Made by a program: the position numbers and the translations under genes. The notes beneath the pieces were generated by a model. It ran no database searches and was not told the DNA's origin. It saw only the letters and a program-made list of their open reading frames with translations. Shown here piece by piece: positions 34,247 to 44,290 of a stretch of DNA of 64,000 nt (position 1 is the stretch's first letter; each line of letters opens with the position of its first letter). Source of the DNA: Curtobacterium sp. Leaf261 (GTDB lineage: Bacteria > Actinomycetota > Actinomycetes > Actinomycetales > Microbacteriaceae); NCBI RefSeq assembly GCF_001422205.1, contig NZ_LMMJ01000008.1:586398-650397 (forward strand), given 5' to 3'.

Positions 34247-35764
34247 ATGTCGATCGTCGAAGCGCGGCCGCGCACCTACGAAGTCCGTACCTACGGGTGC
34301 CAGATGAACGTGCACGACTCGGAGCGGCTCAGCGGTTCGCTCGAGGCGGCAGGCTACGTCCGTGCCGACGGCGAGCAGGCCGACGTCGTCGTGATCAACA
34401 CGTGCGCCGTGCGCGAGAACGCCGACAAGCGGCTCTACGGCAACCTCGGCCAGCTCGCGGGGACCAAGCGCGACCACGACGGCATGCAGATCGCGGTCGG
34501 TGGGTGTCTCGCCCAGAAGGACAAGAGCGTCATCCTCGAGAAGGCTCCATGGGTGGACGTCGTGTTCGGCACACACAACATGGGGTCGCTGCCGGCGATG
34601 CTCGAGCGTGCACGACACAACGGCGAGGCGCAGCTGGAGATCCTCGAGTCGCTCGAGGTCTTCCCGTCGACGCTCCCCACCAAGCGCGACTCGACGTACA
34701 GCGGGTGGGTGTCGATCTCCGTCGGGTGCAACAACACCTGCACGTTCTGCATCGTGCCCTTGCTGCGCGGCAAGGAGAAGGACCGCCGGCCGGGTGATGT
34801 GCTCGCCGAGATCCAGGCACTCGTGGACGACGGCGCGATCGAGGTGACGCTGCTCGGGCAGAACGTCAACTCCTACGGGGTCGAGTTCGGGGACCGTCTG
34901 GCGTTCGGCAAGCTCCTGCGCGCGACCGGCGCGATCGAGGGGCTGGAGCGTGTCCGGTTCACGAGCCCGCACCCGGCCGCGTTCACCGACGACGTCATCG
35001 ACGCGATGGCGGAGACGCCGAACGTCATGCCACAGCTGCACATGCCGCTCCAGTCGGGGTCGGACCGGATCCTGAAGGCCATGCGGCGGAGCTACCGCAG
35101 CGAGCGGTTCCTCGGCATCCTCGATCGCGTCCGCGCGAAGATCCCGGACGCGGCGATCACGACGGACATCATCGTCGGGTTCCCGGGGGAGACCGAGGAG
35201 GACTTCCAGGAGACTCTCCGGGTCGTCGAGGCCGCGCGGTTCTCGTCCGCGTTCACGTTCCAGTACTCCATCCGTCCCGGCACCCCTGCGGCGACCATGG
35301 ACGACCAGGTCCCGAAGCAGGTCGTGCAGGAGCGCTACGAGCGGCTCGTCGCCCTCCAGGACCGGATCGTCGCCGAGGAGCACGCGAAGCAGGTCGGCCG
35401 GACGGTCGAGGTCCTCGTGGCGACGGACGAGGGACGGAAGGACGACGCGACCCACCGGCTGTCCGGCCGCAGCGAGGACTCGCGACTCGTGCACTTCGCC
35501 GTGCCCGCCGGCGCCGAGGTCCCGCGTCCGGGCGACGTCGTGTCGATCGAGGTCACGCGGGCGGCGCCCTTCTACCTCATCGCCGACACCGACGAGCCTC
35601 TCCGGATCCGGCGGACCCGAGCCGGGGACGCATGGGACCGCGCGCAGGCTGCGTCGTGCGGTGTCCCGGTGCCGAGCGCGGGCACGGCCACGGCGACGGC
35701 CAAGCAGGGCCCCGTGTCCCTCGGCCTCCCCGGGCTGCGTGTCGGCACCCCGGTGGGACACTGA
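34247..35764 (+). CDS. miaB: tRNA (N6-isopentenyl adenosine(37)-C2)-methylthiotransferase
   Basis: 505 residues. The N-terminal UPF0004 domain has [14 protein letters not shown] and [16 protein letters not shown] (auxiliary Fe-S cysteines), the radical-SAM motif is [14 protein letters not shown] (CxxxCxxC), and the TRAM domain is at about 385-450. It adds the methylthio group to i6A37 made by the adjacent miaA product. A C-terminal ~45-residue tail is variable. The pair acts on tRNAs reading U-starting codons. Confidence 0.97.
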   Translation: MSIVEARPRTYEVRTYGCQMNVHDSERLSGSLEAAGYVRADGEQADVVVINTCAVRENADKRLYGNLGQLAGTKRDHDGMQIAVGGCLAQKDKSVILEKAPWVDVVFGTHNMGSLPAMLERARHNGEAQLEILESLEVFPSTLPTKRDSTYSGWVSISVGCNNTCTFCIVPLLRGKEKDRRPGDVLAEIQALVDDGAIEVTLLGQNVNSYGVEFGDRLAFGKLLRATGAIEGLERVRFTSPHPAAFTDDVIDAMAETPNVMPQLHMPLQSGSDRILKAMRRSYRSERFLGILDRVRAKIPDAAITTDIIVGFPGETEEDFQETLRVVEAARFSSAFTFQYSIRPGTPAATMDDQVPKQVVQERYERLVALQDRIVAEEHAKQVGRTVEVLVATDEGRKDDATHRLSGRSEDSRLVHFAVPAGAEVPRPGDVVSIEVTRAAPFYLIADTDEPLRIRRTRAGDAWDRAQAASCGVPVPSAGTATATAKQGPVSLGLPGLRVGTPVGH

Positions 35765-35771
35765 CGGATCC

Positions 35772-36785
35772 GTGCCCGACCAGGACGGCCAGCAGCCGAG
35801 CCAACCACACCCGGACACAGTGCAGCCGGACCCACCGCACCCGCACCCGCACCCGCGGCACCCGAGTCCGTCGCTGATCGCCGTCGTCGGCGCGACCGGC
35901 ACGGGCAAGTCGGACCTGGCCGTGGCGATCGCCCGGCGGCTCCGCGACACCGGGATCCATGCCGAGGTCGTGAACGCCGACGCGATGCAGCTGTACCGCG
36001 GGATGGACGTCGGGACGGCGAAGCTCCCCGCGGTCGAACGGCACGGCATCGAGCACCGGATGCTCGACGTCCTCGACGTCACGGACGAGGCGAGTGTCGC
36101 GGCCTACCAGTCCGAGGCCAGGACGACGATCGACGGCATCACCGCCGCCGGTGGCATCGCGATCCTCACGGGTGGGAGCGGTCTCTACGTCTCGAGCGTG
36201 CTCCACGACCTCGACTTCCCGGGCACGGACCCGGAGCTCCGCGCCCGCCTCGAGGCCGACCTCATGACCGAGGGGCGTCCGGCTCTCCTCGAACGGCTCC
36301 GCGCCCTCGATCCGCAGGCGGCGGCGACGATCGACGCGCAGAACGGCCGGCGTCTGGTCCGCGCGCTCGAGGTCGCGAGCCGTGCGGACGTCGTCCGTCC
36401 GACCCTCCCGGCGGCACCCCGCGCCTGGCGTCCGGCGCGGGTCCTGCACCTCACCCGGACGCGCGAGGTGCTCGTCCCCGCGCTCCACGACCGCGCCGCG
36501 CAGATGTTCGCGAGCGGACTCGTCGACGAGGTCGAGGGGCTCGTCGACGCGGGGCTCGAACACGGCAGGACCGCGAGCCGGGCGATCGGGTACGCACAGG
36601 CCCTCGACGTGCTCCGCGGACGGTCGAGCGAGGCCGACGCGATCGAGGCGACCGGTGTCGCGACCCGCAAGTACGCCAGGCGGCAGGTGTCCTGGTTCAA
36701 GCGCTACCGTGACGCCGAGACGCTCGACCTGACGTTCGCTCCGCGCGACGACCTCGAGGCGCTGGCCCGTAGGATCGTCGGGTGA
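35772..36785 (+). CDS. miaA: tRNA dimethylallyltransferase
   Basis: 337 residues from GTG 35772, 8 bases after miaB. Residues 1-35 are a Gln/Pro/His tail with [10 protein letters not shown], encoded by CACCCG repeats; the enzyme proper starts [21 protein letters not shown] (P-loop). [35 protein letters not shown], and [15 protein letters not shown] complete the family pattern. It transfers the dimethylallyl group to A37 of tRNA. The start could instead be nearer the P-loop, but no better RBS is seen. Confidence 0.96.
   Translation: MPDQDGQQPSQPHPDTVQPDPPHPHPHPRHPSPSLIAVVGATGTGKSDLAVAIARRLRDTGIHAEVVNADAMQLYRGMDVGTAKLPAVERHGIEHRMLDVLDVTDEASVAAYQSEARTTIDGITAAGGIAILTGGSGLYVSSVLHDLDFPGTDPELRARLEADLMTEGRPALLERLRALDPQAAATIDAQNGRRLVRALEVASRADVVRPTLPAAPRAWRPARVLHLTRTREVLVPALHDRAAQMFASGLVDEVEGLVDAGLEHGRTASRAIGYAQALDVLRGRSSEADAIEATGVATRKYARRQVSWFKRYRDAETLDLTFAPRDDLEALARRIVG
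36770..36775 (+). promoter_or_regulatory. leaderless promoter -10 of dapF
   Basis: TAGGAT within the end of miaA, 6 bases before the GTG at 36782: dapF may have its own promoter. Confidence 0.5.
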
Positions 36786-37696
36786 CGGATCTGCACTTCA
36801 CCAAGGGCCACGGCACGGGCAACGACTTCGTGCTGTTCGCCGACCCGGACGCCGCGGTCGACCTGAGCCCCGAGCGGATCCGGGCCATCGCGGACCGCCG
36901 GTTCGGCGTCGGTGCCGACGGTGTCATCCGCGCGGTCCGGTCGGACGCGATCGCGGTCGGGGCACCGATCGTCGCGGAGGATCCCGACGCGGTGTGGTTC
37001 ATGGACTACCACAACGCCGACGGCAGCGTGGCGGAGATGTGCGGCAACGGCGTCCGCGTGTTCGCGCGCTACCTGACGGAGGCGGGGCTCGTCGAGCTCG
37101 CGCCGGGGGGGACCCTGTCGATCGGCACCCGGAAGGGCGTGGTCGACGTCCAGCGCACCACGAACGGCTTCTCCGCCGATCTCGGCCGGTGGGCCCTCGG
37201 CATCGCCGGGACCGGTCTCGACAGCACGGACGGGGTTGGCGACGACGACCTCGCCGTGCGGGCGAAGAACCTCGAGGGTGCCCGGCCCGGCCTCGGCATC
37301 GACGTCGGGAACCCGCACGTCGTGGTCGCGGTCGCCACGGACGACGAGCTCGCGGGCCTCGACCTGACGTTCGTCCCGGTGCTGGATCCCGCCCCGGCGT
37401 CCGGCGCGAACGTCGAGTTCGTGCTGCCGGGTGATCCGCTCGTGCAGGACGGGGTCGGCAGCATCACCATGCGGGTGCATGAGCGCGGCAGCGGCGAGAC
37501 CCTGTCCTGTGGGACCGGTGCGGTGGCTGCGGCGCTTGCCGTGCGGCACTGGGCGGGCCCGAAGGCGCCGAACACCTGGCGGGTCGGCGTCCCCGGCGGG
37601 GTGCTGACGGTGCGGATGTTCCCGGCCGAGGACGGCGAACACGTCGCGTTGGCCGGTCCGGCGGACCTGGTGTTCTCCGGCGACCTGACCGTCTGA
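36782..37696 (+). CDS. dapF: diaminopimelate epimerase
   Basis: 304 residues; the start overlaps the miaA stop. [14 protein letters not shown] and [25 protein letters not shown] hold the first catalytic cysteine (AEMCGNG); [20 protein letters not shown] the second. [10 protein letters not shown] is the family strand. It converts LL- to meso-diaminopimelate, the cross-linking residue and lysine precursor, completing with dapA and dapB the enzymes of that route seen in this window. Confidence 0.97.
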   Translation: MTDLHFTKGHGTGNDFVLFADPDAAVDLSPERIRAIADRRFGVGADGVIRAVRSDAIAVGAPIVAEDPDAVWFMDYHNADGSVAEMCGNGVRVFARYLTEAGLVELAPGGTLSIGTRKGVVDVQRTTNGFSADLGRWALGIAGTGLDSTDGVGDDDLAVRAKNLEGARPGLGIDVGNPHVVVAVATDDELAGLDLTFVPVLDPAPASGANVEFVLPGDPLVQDGVGSITMRVHERGSGETLSCGTGAVAAALAVRHWAGPKAPNTWRVGVPGGVLTVRMFPAEDGEHVALAGPADLVFSGDLTV

Positions 37697-37741
37697 CCCG
37701 CGGGCGGCCCGACCCGCGGGCGGCCTGACCCGCGGGCGCCG
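37694..37741 (+). repeat. 16-bp tandem repeat, three copies, over the dapF stop codon
   Basis: TGACCCGCGGGCGGCC (37694-37709) includes the dapF stop; copies follow at 37710-37725 and 37726-37741 with small changes. Confidence 0.8.
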
Positions 37742-38129
37742 CGACCAGTGGCCACGACCGCACGACCGCACGGCCTGGAGGTACGGCGCACGTCCGCACC
37801 GTGACCGTGCGTTGTGGAGACGGTCCGGGCCTCAGGTCCGTGCCTTCCGCACCGCGCTCCAGACGTGACCCCTGCTGGGGGAGCCGTGCCGCGCCTCCAG
37901 TCCGGCGTTCCGCACCGTTCTCCGGACGTGACCCTGGTCGCGGAGCCGTGCCGCGCCTCCAGTCTGGTGTGCCGCACCGTTCTCCGGACGTGACCCTGGT
38001 CGCGGAGCCGTGCCGCGCCTCCAGTCCGGCGTGCCGCACCGTTCTCCGGACTGCGCACCGTCGTGCGGGGCGGTGGAGAGCGAACTCGGCGGTGCGGCGC
38101 GAGTGCGCTCGCGCTGCGTCAGGCCGCGT
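37697..38129. other. gene-free convergent region filled with repeats
   Basis: These 433 bases between dapF and the methyltransferase gene hold no credible gene. They contain the 16-bp array, isolated repeat-family fragments such as CCTGGAGGTACGG (37774-37786) and the 62-bp tandem array. Open frames that cross the region are artefacts of the GC bias and repeats. Confidence 0.7.
37849..38057. repeat. 62-bp tandem repeat array carrying the GGACTGGAGGC motif
   Basis: Units begin at 37849 (63 bp, divergent), 37912, 37974 and 38036 (partial). Units 2 and 3 differ at only a few bases. Each contains GCACCGTTCTCCGGACGTG and, further on, CCGTGCCGCGCCTCCAGTC, the latter matching one arm of the 44-nt palindromic family. 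Confidence 0.9.
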
Positions 38130-38741
38130 TCACGCCGTGCGGTGCACCCGGATCACGCGGTACCCCTTGTCCGTGGTGGTGCGCGCGACGGCGAAGTCAT
38201 CGCCGAGCGTGTCGGCGAGCCAGCGCTGCAGGGAGTCCCCGCCGAGGTTCTTCGACACCACGAGCCAGGCATCCCCGCCGACGGTGAGGCGCGGGATCCA
38301 CGTCGTCAGGATGGTGTGCAGCTCGTCCTTGCCCACACGGATCGGCGGGTTCGACCAGATCGTCGTGAACCGGAGGTCAGCGGGCACGTCCTGCGGCAGT
38401 CGGACCGTGAGGTTCGTCGCGCCGGCCGAAGCGGCGTTCGCCCTGGCGAGGTCGAGCACGCGCTCGTTCACGTCGACACCCCAGACGTCCGCCGCGGGGG
38501 ACTGCAGCGCCATCGTGATCGCGAGGGGCCCCCACCCGCATCCGATGTCGAGGAACGAGCCGTCCTCCGGCACGCGGGGCACGGACTGCAGGAGCACCCT
38601 GGTGCCCGCGTCGAGTCGGGTGGGGCTGAAGACGCCGGCCGCGGTGGTCAGCTGGACGGTCTTGCCCGCGAGGGTCACGCTGATCTGCCGCGGACGCGCA
38701 TCGCTCTCCGGGTTCGCCGAGAAGTAGTGCTCGTTCGCCAT
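38130..38741 (-). CDS. class I SAM-dependent methyltransferase, RsmC/RlmG-like
   Basis: 203 residues from ATG 38741. FLDIGCGWGPLAITMALQ is the SAM-binding motif I, VDVNERVLDLARANAA motif II, and FTTIWSNPPIRVGKDELH the NPPF-like catalytic motif IV of rRNA N2-guanine or small-molecule N-methyltransferases. Opening HYFSANPESDARPRQISV with GVFSPTRLDAGT resembles the C-terminal domain of RsmC. It probably methylates 16S or 23S rRNA; the exact guanine is not predictable. A TACGGT box lies 6 bases upstream on its strand. Confidence 0.9.
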   Translation of the reverse strand: MANEHYFSANPESDARPRQISVTLAGKTVQLTTAAGVFSPTRLDAGTRVLLQSVPRVPEDGSFLDIGCGWGPLAITMALQSPAADVWGVDVNERVLDLARANAASAGATNLTVRLPQDVPADLRFTTIWSNPPIRVGKDELHTILTTWIPRLTVGGDAWLVVSKNLGGDSLQRWLADTLGDDFAVARTTTDKGYRVIRVHRTA

Positions 38742-38747
38742 GGATGA

Positions 38748-38753
38748 ACCGTA
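38748..38753 (-). promoter_or_regulatory. leaderless promoter -10 of the methyltransferase gene
   Basis: On the minus strand TACGGT lies 6 bases before the ATG at 38741, in the short divergent region with hflX. Confidence 0.5.
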
Positions 38754-38787
38754 CCGTTCAGCCGGTGTGTCGAGCGCATCGCGGAGG

Positions 38788-38793
38788 TACCCT
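38788..38793 (+). promoter_or_regulatory. -10 box of hflX
   Basis: TACCCT ends 8 bases before the ATG at 38802; GTGGAG between may double as a weak RBS. Confidence 0.45.
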
Positions 38794-38801
38794 GTGGAGC
38801 A

Positions 38802-40370
38802 ATGACAGACCAGGACAGCACCTCCACTTCGGGCGAGGACGCCCGGCTCCACGCTGACGGCAACGAGGGCGACAGCGTCGTCGAGCGTGTGCTCAGGAAC
38901 GCCGACTCCCGCGCATCGGTGTCGTCGGTGTTCGCACCAGCCCAGGCCATCCAGACCCGCGACGTCGACCAGACCGGCTGGCAGGGCGACGGCGACCAGT
39001 TCGACCGCGACGACCGCGCCGCCCTCCGCCGCGTCGCCGGACTGTCCACCGAGCTCGAGGACGTCACCGAGGTCGAGTACCGGCAGCTCCGGCTCGAGAA
39101 CGTCATCCTGATCGGCGTGTACGCCCAGGGCGATGCGCAGGACGCTGAGAACTCCCTGCGCGAGCTCGCTGCCCTCGCTGAGACCGCCGGCGCCGTCGTG
39201 CTCGACGGCCTGCTGCAGCGTCGCCCGCACCCCGATCCGAGCACCTACCTCGGTCGCGGCAAGGCCGAGGAACTGCGCATGGCCGTCGCCGCCGTCGGCG
39301 CCGACACCGTGATCGCGGACACCGAGCTCGCGCCGTCGCAGCGCCGAGCGCTCGAGGACGTCGTGAAGGTCAAGGTCATCGACCGGACCGCCGTGATCCT
39401 CGACATCTTCAGCCAGCACGCCAAGAGCCGAGAGGGCAAGGCGCAGGTCGAGCTCGCCCAGCTCGAGTACCTGCTCCCGCGACTCCGCGGGTGGGGTGAG
39501 TCGATGTCGCGTCAGGCGGGTGGCCAGGTCGGTGGTGCCGGGGCGGGCATGGGATCGCGCGGACCCGGTGAGACGAAGATCGAACTCGACCGTCGGCGCA
39601 TCCACACGCGCATGGCGAAGCTCCGTCGGCAGATCGCCGGGTTCAAGCCCGCACGGGAGGCCAAGCGCGCCGAGCGCACCCGGAACGAGGTGCCGAGCGT
39701 CGCGATCGCGGGCTACACCAACGCCGGCAAGTCGTCGCTGCTCAACCGGCTGACGAGTGCGGGTGTGCTCGTGCAGAACCAGCTGTTCGCCACCCTCGAC
39801 GCGACCGTCCGACGGACCGAGAGTGCGAAGGGGCGGCCGTACACGTTCTCCGACACCGTCGGGTTCGTGCGGAACCTGCCGCACCAGCTCGTCGAGGCCT
39901 TCCGCTCCACCCTCGAAGAGGTCGGCGACTCCGACGTCATCGTGCACGTGGTCGACGGATCGCACCCGGACCCGGTGTCGCAGCTCGCGACCGTCCGCGA
40001 CGTGATCGGTGACGTCGGTGCGCGCGAGATCCCGGAGATCGTAGCCTTCAACAAGGCCGACCTCATCGATGCCGACCAGCGGCTCGTGCTCGTCGGCCTC
40101 GAGCCCGACGCGGTGTTCGTGTCGGCGCGCACCGGTGAGGGCATCGAAGACCTGCTCCGCGCGATCGAGGCCCGGCTCCCGGAGCCCGACGTCGCGCTCA
40201 CGCTCGTGGTGCCGTACGACCACGGCGAAGTCGTGTCGAAGCTGCACGACGAGGGTGCGGTCGAGTCGACCGAGTACGTGCCCGAGGGCACGCGGGTCTC
40301 GGTGCGTGTGTTCCGTCGGCAGGTCGCGGACCTGGCGCCGTACGTCGCGGACGTGGTGCAGCCGGCCTGA
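38802..40370 (+). CDS. hflX: GTPase HflX
   Basis: 522 residues. The N-terminal HflX domain (about 100-285) has PSTYLGRGKAEEL, DTELAPSQRRALED, DRTAVILDIFSQHAKSREGK and the Gly-rich loop GGAGAGMGSRGPGETK. The G domain starts near 300: GYTNAGKSSLLNRLT (G1), ATVRRT...FSDTVGFVRNLPHQLVEAF (G2/G3), NKADLID (G4). HflX splits stalled or stressed ribosomes; actinobacterial homologues are linked to antibiotic tolerance. An acidic N-tail of ~80 residues precedes the domain. Convergent with lexA, whose gene ends 33 bases away. Confidence 0.97.
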   Translation: MTDQDSTSTSGEDARLHADGNEGDSVVERVLRNADSRASVSSVFAPAQAIQTRDVDQTGWQGDGDQFDRDDRAALRRVAGLSTELEDVTEVEYRQLRLENVILIGVYAQGDAQDAENSLRELAALAETAGAVVLDGLLQRRPHPDPSTYLGRGKAEELRMAVAAVGADTVIADTELAPSQRRALEDVVKVKVIDRTAVILDIFSQHAKSREGKAQVELAQLEYLLPRLRGWGESMSRQAGGQVGGAGAGMGSRGPGETKIELDRRRIHTRMAKLRRQIAGFKPAREAKRAERTRNEVPSVAIAGYTNAGKSSLLNRLTSAGVLVQNQLFATLDATVRRTESAKGRPYTFSDTVGFVRNLPHQLVEAFRSTLEEVGDSDVIVHVVDGSHPDPVSQLATVRDVIGDVGAREIPEIVAFNKADLIDADQRLVLVGLEPDAVFVSARTGEGIEDLLRAIEARLPEPDVALTLVVPYDHGEVVSKLHDEGAVESTEYVPEGTRVSVRVFRRQVADLAPYVADVVQPA

Positions 40371-40403
40371 CGCGGGTCGCCGGACGGGCCGACGGACGGG
40401 CCG

Positions 40404-41045
40404 TCAGATCGAGCGGAGGACCGCGACGACCTTGCCGAGCACCGAGGACTCGTCGCCCAGGATCGGTTCGAACGCAGAGTTGCGGGGGAGCAGCCACGTG
40501 TGACCGTCGCGCTGGCGGAAGACCTTCACCGTGGCCTCCTCGTCGAGCATGGCCGCGACGATGTCACCGTTCTCGGCGGTCTGCTGTGACCGGACGACCA
40601 CCCAGTCGCCGTCGCAGATCGCGGCATCGATCATCGACTCGCCGACGACCTTGAGCATGAAGAGGTCACCGGTCCCCACGAGCTGCCGGGGGAGCGGGAT
40701 GATCTCGTCGACGTGCTGCTCGGCCGTGATCGGCACACCGGCCGCGATGCGCCCCACGAGGGGCACGAGCGTCGTCGCGTCGATGTCGGGACCGTCGGTG
40801 GCCATCGGCTCGTCGACCAGGACCTCGAGCGCGCGGGGGCGGTTCGGGTCACGGCGGATCCAGCCCCCGAGCTCGAGCTGCCCGAGCTGGTGGGTGACAC
40901 TCGAGAGCGAGGACAGGCCGACGGCGTCGCCGATCTCGCGCATGCTCGGCGGGTAGCCACGGTTCGCGATCGATGCACGGATGGCGTCGAGGATCGACTG
41001 CTGCTTGGCAGTGAGGGGCTTCTGGGCCCGCAGTTCGTCCGCCAC
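40404..41045 (-). CDS. lexA: SOS repressor LexA
   Basis: 213 residues, GTG start with GGAAGG upstream. Winged helix at residues ~10-75 ([25 protein letters not shown]). Self-cleavage site Ala102-Gly103 (RIAAGVP), catalytic Ser137 (VGESMID) and Lys174 (TVKVF) are all present. It represses recA, the divergent LysM gene and itself through CGAAC-type boxes visible in this window. Confidence 0.98.
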   Translation of the reverse strand: MADELRAQKPLTAKQQSILDAIRASIANRGYPPSMREIGDAVGLSSLSSVTHQLGQLELGGWIRRDPNRPRALEVLVDEPMATDGPDIDATTLVPLVGRIAAGVPITAEQHVDEIIPLPRQLVGTGDLFMLKVVGESMIDAAICDGDWVVVRSQQTAENGDIVAAMLDEEATVKVFRQRDGHTWLLPRNSAFEPILGDESSVLGKVVAVLRSI

Positions 41046-41125
41046 GTCGTCGCCTTCCGGTCGTGCTGTCGATCATGCGGCGGGAATGTCGGTGGTCCCC
41101 GCTTGACTGATACCAGTCGATCGAA

Positions 41126-41165
41126 ACTGTATCCGGCCGACTGACCCCGGACAAACACATGTTCG
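41126..41165 (-). promoter_or_regulatory. lexA promoter with overlapping LexA box
   Basis: On the minus strand TTGTCC (41149-41154) and TACAGT (41126-41131) are separated by exactly 17 bases. CAAACACATGTTCG (41152-41165), a LexA box with 13 of 14 consensus bases, covers the -35: autoregulation. Confidence 0.75.
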
Positions 41166-41224
41166 AGCGTGTCGCAGGAAAATCCCCCAGAAATCACTCC
41201 AGGGGACTTGCATGCGTGTCCGTT

Positions 41225-41238
41225 CGAACGTATGTTCG
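41225..41238 (+). promoter_or_regulatory. LexA box of the LysM gene
   Basis: CGAACGTATGTTCG is a perfect inverted LexA box 60 bases upstream of the LysM gene start, in the lexA divergent region. Confidence 0.85.
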
Positions 41239-41297
41239 GTACACGGGTTCGATCCGCACCCGCCAGATGCAGGCACACAGTCAGGAAGGCAGACGAC

Positions 41298-41702
41298 ATG
41301 AGCACCGCGATGATCTCCCAGCGCAGCACCACTGTTCGGACGCGACCGGCCGTCGGTCCCGCAACGGCGGCGGCCACTCCGAAGCTCCGCCTCACACGCC
41401 GGGGTCGCGTCGTGTTCACGACGGTCGCGGCGATCCCACTGCTGATCGTCGTCGCGCTCGCGGTGCTGAACGGAGGGCAGGCATCGGCTGGGGACGGGTC
41501 CACGTCGGGATCGCCGGCGACGTTCCAGACCGTGACCATCGAGCCCGGCGAGTCGCTGTGGCAGGTGGCGGAGGAACAGGCCCCGAACAGCGACCCGCGT
41601 GAGTTCGTGCAGGATGTCCTGACGCTCAACAACCTCGACGGGTCCGCGGTCCAGGCCGGGCAGCAGATCGCGATCCCCGCCCAGTACAGCACCAGCAAGT
41701 AG
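41298..41702 (+). CDS. LysM-domain membrane protein, SOS cell-division inhibitor type
   Basis: 134 residues from ATG 41298 (AGGAAGG upstream). A basic N-tail, one membrane helix (VVFTTVAAIPLLIVVALAVLNG, about 50-70), then a LysM domain: TVTIEPGESLWQVAEEQAP...VQDVLTLNNLDGSAVQAGQQIAIP. Divergent from lexA with its own LexA box, it occupies the position of mycobacterial Rv2719c/ChiZ and corynebacterial divS, SOS-induced proteins that delay septation. I infer the same role: a peptidoglycan-binding inhibitor of division after DNA damage. No hydrolase residues are evident. Confidence 0.88.
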   Translation: MSTAMISQRSTTVRTRPAVGPATAAATPKLRLTRRGRVVFTTVAAIPLLIVVALAVLNGGQASAGDGSTSGSPATFQTVTIEPGESLWQVAEEQAPNSDPREFVQDVLTLNNLDGSAVQAGQQIAIPAQYSTSK

Positions 41703-41749
41703 CGAGCAGCACAGCACCAGCAAGTAGCGTGCAGCACCAGCAAGTAGCG
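41688..41749 (+). repeat. short tandem copies of the LysM gene 3' end
   Basis: AGCACCAGCAAGTAGCG occurs at 41688-41704 (containing the LysM stop codon), 41713-41729 and 41733-41749, so the end of the gene including its stop is present three times. Confidence 0.85.
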
Positions 41750-41826
41750 AGGCGACGAGCTCGACGCGGCGGGCTGCACGCGGTCGGACCGTCCGGACGG
41801 CCGGGCTCCCGTTGCCCGTCGCGGAA

Positions 41827-41832
41827 TAGCAT
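41827..41832 (+). promoter_or_regulatory. leaderless promoter -10 of hisC
   Basis: TAGCAT ends 5 bases before the GTG at 41838. Confidence 0.55.
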
Positions 41833-41837
41833 GGGGT

Positions 41838-42953
41838 GTGGCGTTCACCCTCGAAGACCTTCCTATCCGTGATGACCTGCGCGGGCAGAGCCCGTACGGC
41901 GCGCCGCAGATCCATGTGCGGGTCGCGCTCAACGTCAACGAGAACACCCACCCCGTCCCGGACGACGTCGCCGCGGACATCCTCGAGTCGGTGCGTCAGG
42001 CCCTCGTGACGGTCAACCGGTATCCGGACCGCGAGTTCACGGCACTCCGCGAGTCGCTCGCGGGGTACCTCAGCACCCCCGGGCAGATCGTGGCCGCCGA
42101 GCAGATCTGGGCGGCGAACGGCTCCAACGAGGTCATCCAGCAGCTCCTACAGGCGTTCGGTGGCCCCGGGCGGAGTGTGCTCGGCTTCCCGCCGACTTAC
42201 TCGATGCACTCGATGATCGCGGCCGGAACCGGGAGCCGATGGATCCCGGCCGAGCGCGACGAGTCGTTCACGATCTCGCCGGCAACCGCTGCGGCCGCGG
42301 TCGAGCAGCACCGTCCGGACCTCGTGTTCCTGTGCGGCCCGAACAACCCCACGGGGACGCCGCTCTCGCTCGAGACGATCGCCGCCGTGTACGACGCCAC
42401 GGACGGCATCGTGATGGTGGACGAGGCGTACGCGGAGTTCATGCCGAAGGACCGTCCGAGCGCCGTCACACTGCTGCCCGGTCGCGAGCGCCTGGTGGTC
42501 TCCCGGACGATGAGCAAGGCGTTCGCCTTCGCCGGCGCCCGTGTCGGGTACCTCGCGGCGCACCCCGCGGTGGTCGATGCACTCCGCCTCGTCCGGCTCC
42601 CGTACCACCTCTCCGCCCTGACGCAGGCCGCCGCGATCGCAGCGCTCCGACACGCGCCGGAGATGCTCGGCATGGTGGACGACATCGTGGTGCAGCGGGA
42701 CCGCATCGTCACCGAGCTCCGTGAGATGGGCTACCACCCGTACGACACGTGGTCGAACTTCGTGCTCTTCGGGGGTGTCGACGACCCGAACGCCGTGTTC
42801 GAGGCGCTCCTGACGCACGACGTGATCGTCCGGGACCTCGGGATCCCCGGGCACCTTCGGGTCAGTGCAGGCACGGCTGCCGAGACGTCGGCGTTCCTGG
42901 ACGCCATGCGGGAGATCACCGCATCGCGCCCCGCCGTTAGGGTTGAGGCATGA
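41838..42953 (+). CDS. hisC: histidinol-phosphate aminotransferase
   Basis: 371 residues of a class I/II PLP aminotransferase. [13 protein letters not shown] near the N-terminus, [58 protein letters not shown] (PLP Asp/Tyr) and [20 protein letters not shown] (Schiff-base lysine in SKAF) match HisC. It transaminates imidazole-acetol phosphate in histidine synthesis. First gene of a hisC-hisB-hisH-hisA run; no hisD lies upstream in this window. Confidence 0.96.
   Translation: MAFTLEDLPIRDDLRGQSPYGAPQIHVRVALNVNENTHPVPDDVAADILESVRQALVTVNRYPDREFTALRESLAGYLSTPGQIVAAEQIWAANGSNEVIQQLLQAFGGPGRSVLGFPPTYSMHSMIAAGTGSRWIPAERDESFTISPATAAAAVEQHRPDLVFLCGPNNPTGTPLSLETIAAVYDATDGIVMVDEAYAEFMPKDRPSAVTLLPGRERLVVSRTMSKAFAFAGARVGYLAAHPAVVDALRLVRLPYHLSALTQAAAIAALRHAPEMLGMVDDIVVQRDRIVTELREMGYHPYDTWSNFVLFGGVDDPNAVFEALLTHDVIVRDLGIPGHLRVSAGTAAETSAFLDAMREITASRPAVRVEA
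42938..42943 (+). promoter_or_regulatory. internal -10 box before hisB
   Basis: TAGGGT inside the end of hisC, 6 bases before the hisB ATG; it may give hisB an additional leaderless start. Confidence 0.4.
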
Positions 42954-43552
42954 CCGCGCGCACCGCCTCGATCACGCGGACGACGAGCGAGTCCTCCGTC
43001 TCGCTGTCGCTCGACCTCGACGGCACGGGCCGGTCGTCGATCTCGACGTCCGTGCCCTTCTACGACCACATGCTCACCGCCTTCGCGAAGCACTCCCTGA
43101 TCGACCTCGACGTCACCGCGACGGGCGACGTCGACATCGACGCACACCACACGGTGGAGGACACCGGGATCGTCCTCGGACAGGCGCTCCGCGCCGCCCT
43201 CGGCGACCGTGCGGGTATCGCGCGGTACGGGGACGCCCTCGTCCCGCTCGACGAGGCGCTCGCCCAGGCGGTCGTCGACGTCTCGGGCCGTCCGTACCTC
43301 GTGCACTCCGGGGAGCCGGAGGGGTTCGCCCTGCACCGCATCGGCGGACACTTCACGGGCTCACTCGTGCGGCACGTGTTCGAGGCGATCACGATGCACG
43401 CCGGGCTCACCGTGCACCTCCGTGTGCTCGACGGCCGCGATCCGCACCACATCGCCGAGGCGGAGTTCAAGGCGTTCGCGCGTGCGCTCCGTGCGGCGAT
43501 CGTACTCGACCCCCGCGTGGACGGCGTGCCCTCGACCAAGGGCTCGCTGTGA
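42950..43552 (+). CDS. hisB: imidazoleglycerol-phosphate dehydratase
   Basis: 200 residues, monofunctional actinobacterial length. [39 protein letters not shown] (metal-binding HHxxED), and its repeat [15 protein letters not shown] are diagnostic. It dehydrates IGP with manganese bound by the duplicated HHxxE motifs. Overlaps hisC by ATGA and hisH by GTGA. Confidence 0.97.
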   Translation: MTARTASITRTTSESSVSLSLDLDGTGRSSISTSVPFYDHMLTAFAKHSLIDLDVTATGDVDIDAHHTVEDTGIVLGQALRAALGDRAGIARYGDALVPLDEALAQAVVDVSGRPYLVHSGEPEGFALHRIGGHFTGSLVRHVFEAITMHAGLTVHLRVLDGRDPHHIAEAEFKAFARALRAAIVLDPRVDGVPSTKGSL

Positions 43553-44202
43553 CCGAGACCCCAGCCGCAGGCGCCCGTCCGTCGGTCGTCGTGCTCGACT
43601 ACGGGTCCGGCAACATACACTCGGCTGCCAAGGCCCTCGAGCTCGCTGGAGCCGACGTCACGGTCACGGGCGACAAGCAGGCCGCGTTGCGCGCCGACGG
43701 GCTGCTCGTCCCGGGCGTCGGGGCGTTCCGCGCGGTCGTCGACCAGCTCGCGACGGTGCAGGGTGCCGAGATCGTCGACCGCCGGCTCGCCGGTGGTCGT
43801 CCGGTCCTCGGCATCTGCGTCGGCATGCAGGTGCTGTTCGAGCGGGGGATCGAGCGCGGCGAGGACGTCGAGGGACTCGGGCAGTGGCCGGGCACCGTCG
43901 AGGAGCTCCACGCCGAGGTCGTGCCGCACATGGGCTGGAACGACGTCGACGCCCCCGAGGACTCGGTGCTGTTCGACGGCATCCGCGGCGAGCGGTTCTA
44001 CTTCGTGCACTCGTACGGCGCGACGCGGCTCGACATCGACGGACACGGTCCGTTCTCCGCGCCGAAGACCACGTGGGCGACCCACGGCGACCGCTTCCTC
44101 GCGGCCGTCGAGAACGGTCCGCTCTCGGCAACCCAGTTCCACCCGGAGAAGTCCGGGGCCGCGGGCATCGCACTGCTGGCCAACTGGGTCCGGACCCTCT
44201 GA
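43549..44202 (+). CDS. hisH: imidazole glycerol phosphate synthase subunit HisH
   Basis: 217 residues, GTG start overlapping hisB. A class I glutamine amidotransferase: [43 protein letters not shown] (nucleophile near residue 90) and [16 protein letters not shown] (His/Glu). It feeds ammonia to HisF; hisF is not present in the window and must lie elsewhere. Confidence 0.97.
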   Translation: MTETPAAGARPSVVVLDYGSGNIHSAAKALELAGADVTVTGDKQAALRADGLLVPGVGAFRAVVDQLATVQGAEIVDRRLAGGRPVLGICVGMQVLFERGIERGEDVEGLGQWPGTVEELHAEVVPHMGWNDVDAPEDSVLFDGIRGERFYFVHSYGATRLDIDGHGPFSAPKTTWATHGDRFLAAVENGPLSATQFHPEKSGAAGIALLANWVRTL

Positions 44203-44290
44203 ACCCATCCGAGCACGCTCGGGCGGCGACCCTCCGTCCGCGGAACCGCAGCCGGCGCGCCCATCGCACCCCGATCCTCCCGGAAGGCCC

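Noticed and set aside
37849..38057. CRISPR-like reading of the tandem repeat region
   Set aside because: Units are contiguous and nearly identical throughout, with no variable spacers, no cas genes and no leader.
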